Assembly: GCA_017477845.1 (NCBI GenBank)
Contig: JAFUTR010000012.1
Span: 1-39,335, forward strand
Origin: Bacilli bacterium
GTDB lineage: Bacteria; Bacillota_I; Bacilli_A; RF39; UBA660
Direction: 5' to 3'
DNA: 39,335 bases
The notes under the pieces were generated by a model, which was given only the letters and a program-made list of their open reading frames with translations, did no database searches and was not told where the DNA came from. Shown here one piece after another: positions 35,722 through 39,335 of this stretch. Made by a program: the position numbers and the translations under genes. The first letter of the stretch is position 1. The number at the start of each line of letters is the position of its first letter.

Positions 35722-37056
35722 TTATATCGTATTTCCTTTATATCTGCAATATGAAAAATCACGTGATAGTGGCGGTACTGTACAACACCATGCAGCATTA
35801 GCATCTTCATTCCATGGTTCAGCTACCTCCACTCCTCCATCATCACAGGCAGTTGCCTTAAATCCCTCATTTATACATGTATATCGTGTATAACTGGGAA
35901 AATTTGTTTCTGTACAATTACTTGCTCCAAAAGCACTATCAAGAGTTGCTTTATTTGCTAGGTAACTATCTCCCCCGTCTCCTCCAATTAAGTGCCCTTC
36001 TGCCTCCATTGCCTCAATTGCTGTATCATATAAAACAGGATCACTTCCTCCTAAAGCAGAGTAGCCACCATACCTATTACATTCTCCAACACCAGAATTA
36101 TCTATCCTACATGTAAAACTACTCATTGTCTTATAATGTGCTATTAATATACCACCTTCTACACTTAAATCAACGTCAAACTCATCACATGAACAGCTGT
36201 ATCCTTCAATAATCAAAGCTTCAGTACCTGGATTTGAAGATGTACTACAATTACTTTCTCCAAATGCTTCATCTAAAATTGCTTTATTCTCTTCATAAGT
36301 ATTATCTCCACCTACATAGTAAGTGTTATTGTTGTATACGAATCCTACTTCAGAAAGTATTCCTTGACTTGTTAAGTTTCTTCTTAAAAATGTGTTGTAT
36401 CCAGATGAATCTTGAGCACTTCCAGCATCAGGTAAAGAGTAATCACTTCCATCTATTGAGTATCCAAATCCCCAAGTAGATAATCCTTCACTTTGAATTG
36501 TTTCTGCTGTTAGTGTTAATGTGTATGTTGCGCCGTCATACCCTGTATTTGTTGAAGTGCAAACCAAATCTCCTGTTCCAGTTTCTGTTGAGCACTCCAC
36601 ACTTCCAGTATAATTTGGATTATAAGTTACACTTTTAATTGGACTACTTGTTGTCTCATTTGGTGCTAATTCTTCTTTATAATAATAACAATAATCATAA
36701 TAATCAAATACCCACTCATCAGTGTTATCAGAGTTTACTATTGCTATATCAATATTATTTGTTGTATCGTGATTAGGTAACTCTGTTGTTCCATCAGCTG
36801 CAAGCCAAGAATGTTCTATACATACTCTAACATAAGCATTTATATCTCCATCATTTGTTACAGTAATTGTCTTTGGTGTCTCATCTCCTGGCATCCAGTT
36901 AGAAGGACTAGTAAATTCTTCATGAAATCTAGTACTATAAGTCCCTGTACTAAAAATATTATTAAAAACTCCAGTACTTGTGAAATATGCGAGTGTCCCT
37001 CCAACTCCTAGAAGTATAATTCCTACAATTAATAATAAATTTTTCTTATTCTTCAC
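35722..37056 (-). CDS. SipW-type signal peptide surface/matrix protein with Cys-rich repeats
   Basis: 444 residues from GTG 37056 (AAGGAAG upstream). The N-terminus (LLLIVGIILLGVGGTLAYFTS) and following FNNIFSTGTYSTRF, TVTNDGDINAYVRV match the SipW-cleaved TasA/camelysin/BsaA group of biofilm-matrix fibre proteins. After this domain (to about 200) come two related C-terminal repeats, GGDNTYEENKAILDEAFGES (from about 250) and GGDSYLANKATLDSAFGAS (from about 360), each followed by a cysteine-rich stretch; about eleven cysteines lie in the C-terminal half, suggesting disulfides outside the cell. No SipW peptidase or sortase is in the window. It is monocistronic, with promoter 37083-37111. Confidence 0.75.
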   Translation of the reverse strand: MKNKKNLLLIVGIILLGVGGTLAYFTSTGVFNNIFSTGTYSTRFHEEFTSPSNWMPGDETPKTITVTNDGDINAYVRVCIEHSWLAADGTTELPNHDTTNNIDIAIVNSDNTDEWVFDYYDYCYYYKEELAPNETTSSPIKSVTYNPNYTGSVECSTETGTGDLVCTSTNTGYDGATYTLTLTAETIQSEGLSTWGFGYSIDGSDYSLPDAGSAQDSSGYNTFLRRNLTSQGILSEVGFVYNNNTYYVGGDNTYEENKAILDEAFGESNCSTSSNPGTEALIIEGYSCSCDEFDVDLSVEGGILIAHYKTMSSFTCRIDNSGVGECNRYGGYSALGGSDPVLYDTAIEAMEAEGHLIGGDGGDSYLANKATLDSAFGASNCTETNFPSYTRYTCINEGFKATACDDGGVEVAEPWNEDANAAWCCTVPPLSRDFSYCRYKGNTI

Positions 37057-37082
37057 ATCAACACTTCCTTATTCTACTTATA

Positions 37083-37111
37083 ATTTTATAGTATTTAACA
37101 ATTTGTGTCAA
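37083..37111 (-). promoter_or_regulatory. Promoter of the SipW-type protein gene
   Basis: Minus strand perfect TTGACA (37111-37106), 17 bases, TAAAAT (37088-37083). Confidence 0.75.
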
Positions 37112-37121
37112 TTTATTCATT

Positions 37122-37146
37122 AAAAAAGAACTATTTCTAGTTCCTT
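37122..37146 (-). terminator. Intrinsic terminator of trxA
   Basis: GGAACTA / TAGTTCT stem (one G-T pair), loop GAAA, then TTTTTTAAT on the minus strand. Confidence 0.8.
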
Positions 37147-37441
37147 ATTTTAATAATTCTAAAATAGTATCTTTTGAAGCTAAACCAACAAATCTTTTAT
37201 ATTCCTTTTTATCTTTAAAAGAAATAACGCAAGGAATACTCATAATGCCATATTTATATGCTAGTTCTTCTTCTTCATCAACATTAACTTTAAAAACTTT
37301 ATGTTGCTCTGATATCTCATCCATTATAGGAGCAAGCATTCTACATGGCCCACACCAATCTGCATAAAAGTCTACTAAAACTATTTCATCACTATCTAAT
37401 ACTTCATCATTAAATTCTTGACTATTTATTTTCTTACTCAT
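37145..37441 (-). CDS. trxA: Thioredoxin
   Basis: 98 residues from ATG 37441 (AAGGAAG 8 bases upstream; the frame's TTG at 37459 is unlikely). The single thioredoxin fold has the active site DFYADWCGPCRMLAP (Cys30 and Cys33), the conserved IPCVISF with cis-Pro, and FVGLASKD near the C-terminus. It reduces cytosolic disulfides. The usual IPT before the cis-proline region is IPC, giving a third cysteine next to the active site. It is monocistronic with a full promoter and terminator; no reductase gene is nearby. Confidence 0.93.
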   Translation of the reverse strand: MSKKINSQEFNDEVLDSDEIVLVDFYADWCGPCRMLAPIMDEISEQHKVFKVNVDEEEELAYKYGIMSIPCVISFKDKKEYKRFVGLASKDTILELLK

Positions 37442-37482
37442 AATTAACACTTCCTTCAATTATTATATTTTCAATCAAATAA

Positions 37483-37511
37483 AGTATACAAATAAATCTA
37501 ATTATAGTCAA
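37483..37511 (-). promoter_or_regulatory. Promoter of trxA
   Basis: Minus strand TTGACT (37511-37506), 17 bases, TATACT (37488-37483). Confidence 0.65.
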
Positions 37512-37522
37512 ACAATAATTCA

Positions 37523-38596
37523 TTATCTATTTTTAACTTTTATTGTTTTTACAAGTTGTTTATTACCTGCTTTTATTATATCTAATTCATCAGTTAAATA
37601 TTTATCTTTAACTACATTAAATACTCTTTCAACTGGAGGTAATCCTAAAGTTTCTATATATAAAAATACTGCATCTTTATCTTCTTTTTCTAATTCTCTT
37701 CCATTTTTTATAAATCTACTTTTATAAATATAATCATAGTTTATTGGTTCTAAAGAATTATTAGATATTCTATAATCTATTAGTTTTTTCATAACATCTT
37801 TAGAATCTTCTTTAACTACAGTTTCAAAAAGCCTATTATAAGTTTGCCCAAAAGTTGTAGGAACAACTATATTCATATCTTTATATATTTCTTTCATAGT
37901 ACTACGTGTAAAAAATGGTAAATTCTTTAAAAATAACAATTCATCAAACTTCTCGTTATTTAAGTATCCAGTTTTAACTCCTTCTCTTAAATTTTGACAT
38001 TTTTCTATAGTTTGTTCTATTCGATTATTTTTATTTCTTTCACTAACTTCCAAATATGAATTATATAAATCTTTATCTAATCTTTTAACAGCTTCTACTG
38101 AAAAATCAAATTCTTCCTGTTTAATATTAATATCATTAATGAAAGCTTCTGTAAAACATGAATCATTATAATTTACATAAGCATTTATAATGTCTCTTGC
38201 AAAAGATAAAGAATCAAAATATTTTTTATTATTAAAATATTCTTTAGCCTTATCAAGCATACCATCACGTAAATTAGTTCCATAATAATCAGATATATCA
38301 ATTAGTTTTTTTGCAATTTCTTGATATTCTACTATATCTTTACTTTTTAGAATAAATCTTCCAATAGCTATATTATATTGTTCACAAGTTGAATATATTT
38401 TATTCATTTCAACAACTTTATAGTAGTCATTTTCATTACATTCATAAATACAAATCATTTTTCTTAATTTATCAGCCTTACTATATTTATGTTTATTATT
38501 AACATTTAAATATAAGTCATCATTAGTAAGATAATCATAGATATTTTCATTTTCAACAACATATCTTTTTTCTTCTTCTAAATACATTTTACTCAT
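37523..38596 (-). CDS. Helical protein of unknown function
   Basis: 357 residues; not recognised. It is soluble, rich in Lys/Glu/Asn/Tyr and predicted almost all-helical, with repeated helix pairs (AKKLIDISDYYGTNLRDGM, AKEYFNNKKYFDSLSFARDI) that look like degenerate TPR-type units. There are no membrane segments, signal peptide or catalytic motif. GAGGGG stands 11 bases before the ATG; a second ATG three codons on (MYLEEE) is preceded by GGTAAA. An extended -10 (TGCTATAAT, 38630-38638) drives it. No hairpin terminator follows it. Confidence 0.6.
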   Translation of the reverse strand: MSKMYLEEEKRYVVENENIYDYLTNDDLYLNVNNKHKYSKADKLRKMICIYECNENDYYKVVEMNKIYSTCEQYNIAIGRFILKSKDIVEYQEIAKKLIDISDYYGTNLRDGMLDKAKEYFNNKKYFDSLSFARDIINAYVNYNDSCFTEAFINDINIKQEEFDFSVEAVKRLDKDLYNSYLEVSERNKNNRIEQTIEKCQNLREGVKTGYLNNEKFDELLFLKNLPFFTRSTMKEIYKDMNIVVPTTFGQTYNRLFETVVKEDSKDVMKKLIDYRISNNSLEPINYDYIYKSRFIKNGRELEKEDKDAVFLYIETLGLPPVERVFNVVKDKYLTDELDIIKAGNKQLVKTIKVKNR

Positions 38597-38629
38597 TTTA
38601 CCAATTCCCCTCTTTCAAATATTGCCGCT

Positions 38630-38638
38630 ATTATAGCA
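38630..38638 (-). promoter_or_regulatory. Extended -10 promoter of the helical protein gene
   Basis: Minus strand TGCTATAAT, directly after the terminator of the upstream gene. Confidence 0.55.
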
Positions 38639-38645
38639 TAAAACA

Positions 38646-38675
38646 TAAAAAAAAGCAAGTTTTTTTAAACTTGCT
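38646..38675 (-). terminator. Intrinsic terminator
   Basis: AGCAAGTTT / AAACTTGCT 9-bp stem, 4-base loop, followed by TTTTTTTT on the minus strand. It lies at the stop codon of the 116-residue gene. Confidence 0.85.
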
Positions 38676-39024
38676 ATTTTTTAAGAATAGATTCACCGCT
38701 TGGAAATATAATATTTCCATAAATATCTTCTGAATATCCTTTTTTACCATATTCTTGAACAAAATACATTCTTGCTTCAGAAGATTTTGGAACAAAATAA
38801 ACATCTTGATATGACAATAAAAATTTTTTAATATCTTCGAAAATCCCTTTAAAATGACTTTCTTCTTTTTTTACTACATAGTAATTCCCATCAGAATCTC
38901 TTTCAATATCCTTAAATTCAGTTTGAAAATAAGAATATGACTCGTCACCTCTGCAAATTTTATATGTTCCATAGCGGAAAATCTTTTCTTTCAAATTTGA
39001 CTCTTTTAGATCCAAATTCTTCAT
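38674..39024 (-). CDS. Small soluble protein of unknown function
   Basis: 116 residues from ATG 39024, with GAGGTG just upstream; the GTG four codons earlier is part of that ribosome site. A mixed alpha/beta pattern (KIFRYGTYKICRGDESYSYF ... FKGIFEDIKKFLLSY ... EARMYFVQEYGKKGY), no membrane segment, no motif recognised. It is monocistronic, with its promoter (39041-39068) inside the ispH 3' end and a strong terminator. Confidence 0.6.
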   Translation of the reverse strand: MKNLDLKESNLKEKIFRYGTYKICRGDESYSYFQTEFKDIERDSDGNYYVVKKEESHFKGIFEDIKKFLLSYQDVYFVPKSSEARMYFVQEYGKKGYSEDIYGNIIFPSGESILKK

Positions 39025-39040
39025 AAGACACCTCACCTAA

Positions 39041-39068
39041 AGTATAACACTTTATAATTATACGTCAA
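39041..39068 (-). promoter_or_regulatory. Promoter of the 116-residue gene
   Basis: Minus strand TTGACG (39068-39063, inside the ispH coding end), 16 bases, extended -10 TGTTATACT (to 39041). Confidence 0.65.
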
Positions 39069-39198
39069 GAGTCATCTTTTTTATCCGTGAAATTACTTCA
39101 TCTATAAAGTATTTTGGGGTAGATGCTCCTGCAACGACACCTATTATATCTTCATTTTTAATAAAATCAAGAGATAAATCATCTATTTTTTCAATATG
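39058..39198 (-). pseudogene. ispH: ispH 3' fragment cut by an IS element
   Basis: The last 46 codons of 4-hydroxy-3-methylbut-2-enyl diphosphate reductase, the final MEP-pathway enzyme making IPP and DMAPP. The conserved C-terminal IIGVVAGASTPKYFIDEVI, with the AGASTP substrate loop, is clear. Reading upstream, homology stops at HIEKIDD and an in-frame TAA occurs at 39199-39201, exactly where IS-like sequence begins. No start codon or ribosome site is available to this fragment, so it cannot make IspH here. Whether the rest of the gene lies beyond the element cannot be seen. Confidence 0.8.
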
Positions 39199-39263
39199 TT
39201 AATTGAAAAGTTAAGTTGGACACTAAATTTATTAATGTTCCACTTAATCTTTCAAACATCACG

Positions 39264-39272
39264 TGTTATAAT
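39264..39272 (+). promoter_or_regulatory. Extended -10 promoter of the transposase
   Basis: TGTTATAAT, with TTAATC 17 bases upstream of the TATAAT as a poor -35. Confidence 0.5.
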
Positions 39273-39311
39273 ATGCTCTGATATATTGTCCACATGAAGG
39301 AGGAAATATAA

Positions 39312-39335
39312 ATGACAACTATATCAAATTACAAA
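39312..39335 (+). CDS. IS30 family transposase, first 8 codons (partial)
   Basis: Only MTTISNYK is visible before the window ends. AAGGAGG stands 6-7 bases before the ATG. An N-terminus of this form (xxISNYKHLT-type) is common in IS30-family transposases of Firmicutes, which continue with a helix-turn-helix and a DDE catalytic domain. The family call rests on these eight residues plus the palindromic end. Confidence 0.5.

Larger units (their letters stand above)
39199..39335 (+). mobile_element. Left end of an IS30-like insertion sequence (partial)
   Basis: Begins at the break in ispH. Positions 39203-39256 form a long imperfect palindrome (TTGAAAAGTTAAGTTGGACA ... TGTTCCACTTAATCTTTCAA), as expected for an IS terminal repeat. 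A promoter with an extended -10 (TGTTATAAT, 39264-39272), an AAGGAGG ribosome site and an ATG at 39312 follow. The rest of the element is outside the window, so length and target duplication cannot be checked. Confidence 0.65.

Noticed and set aside
36234-37011. Several + strand frames opposite the SipW-type gene
   Set aside because: Antisense shadows with no ribosome site or recognisable protein pattern.

Overview
The window is AT-rich DNA (gene third positions and spacers are overwhelmingly A/T) from a walled, low-GC Gram-positive bacterium. The evidence is sortase-type and SipW-type surface proteins, an L,D-transpeptidase, a FemX-like peptide-bridge enzyme, a CsbB/YfhO wall-glycosylation pair, RNase J, RNase III and a tgt/TSCPD/TIGR04086 neighbourhood. 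TGA is a stop codon (at the ATGA overlaps of csbB/yfhO, uraA/upp and the TSCPD gene with the next gene), so the standard bacterial code applies and this is not a Mycoplasma-type code. I infer an uncultivated gut member of the Bacilli near the RF39/Erysipelotrichia groups; that placement rests on gene style only. I see no rRNA, tRNA or CRISPR array.

Layout. 1-396 is a gene-poor spacer ending in a strong promoter for a 878-residue Cna-B adhesin (397-3033, +). A frameshifted surface-lectin-like gene with a GC-rich, variable-looking 3' end follows (3166-4214, -). 4469-10207 (-) carries the yfhO/csbB pair, a GT8 glycosyltransferase and a DUF1846 protein. 10292-13780 (-) holds an unknown membrane protein, a DUF362 protein, a lipase-like DUF2974 protein and a PF06541 membrane protein. 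13889-19441 has an anchored extracytoplasmic protein (+), then DUF6020, an L,D-transpeptidase and an unknown anchored repeat protein (all -). 19512-21740 (-) is a uracil salvage operon (upp, uraA) preceded by a previously unannotated 32-codon leader ORF whose stop codon lies in a terminator stem. 21809-24839 (-) is an RNA-processing block: an RNase J2-like protein lacking two metal ligands, a candidate small RNA, and RNase III.

24948-30432 holds yidD and a ZnuA-like lipoprotein without the usual histidine ligands (+), a YetF-like protein (-), a TIGR04086 membrane protein (+), the tgt operon (-), and a Gln-rich membrane protein (+). 30452-34290 (-) is a lipid block: patatin-like lipase, two PlsC acyltransferases and an acyl-CoA/ACP synthetase. 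34354-39024 (-) has a FemX-like enzyme, a Cys-rich SipW-type secreted protein, thioredoxin and two unknown proteins. The right edge shows the last 46 codons of ispH (-) cut off by the left end of an IS30-like element whose transposase starts at 39312 (+).

The genes mainly serve the cell envelope: surface proteins, glycosylation of wall polymers, peptidoglycan cross-linking and phospholipid acylation, interleaved with RNA turnover and uracil salvage. Gene ends are marked by clear hairpin-plus-T terminators, several bidirectional between convergent genes. Most promoters found have an extended -10 (TGnTATAAT) with a weak -35, and these repeatedly show that the first in-frame start codon of a long reading frame is too far upstream; starts were moved accordingly.
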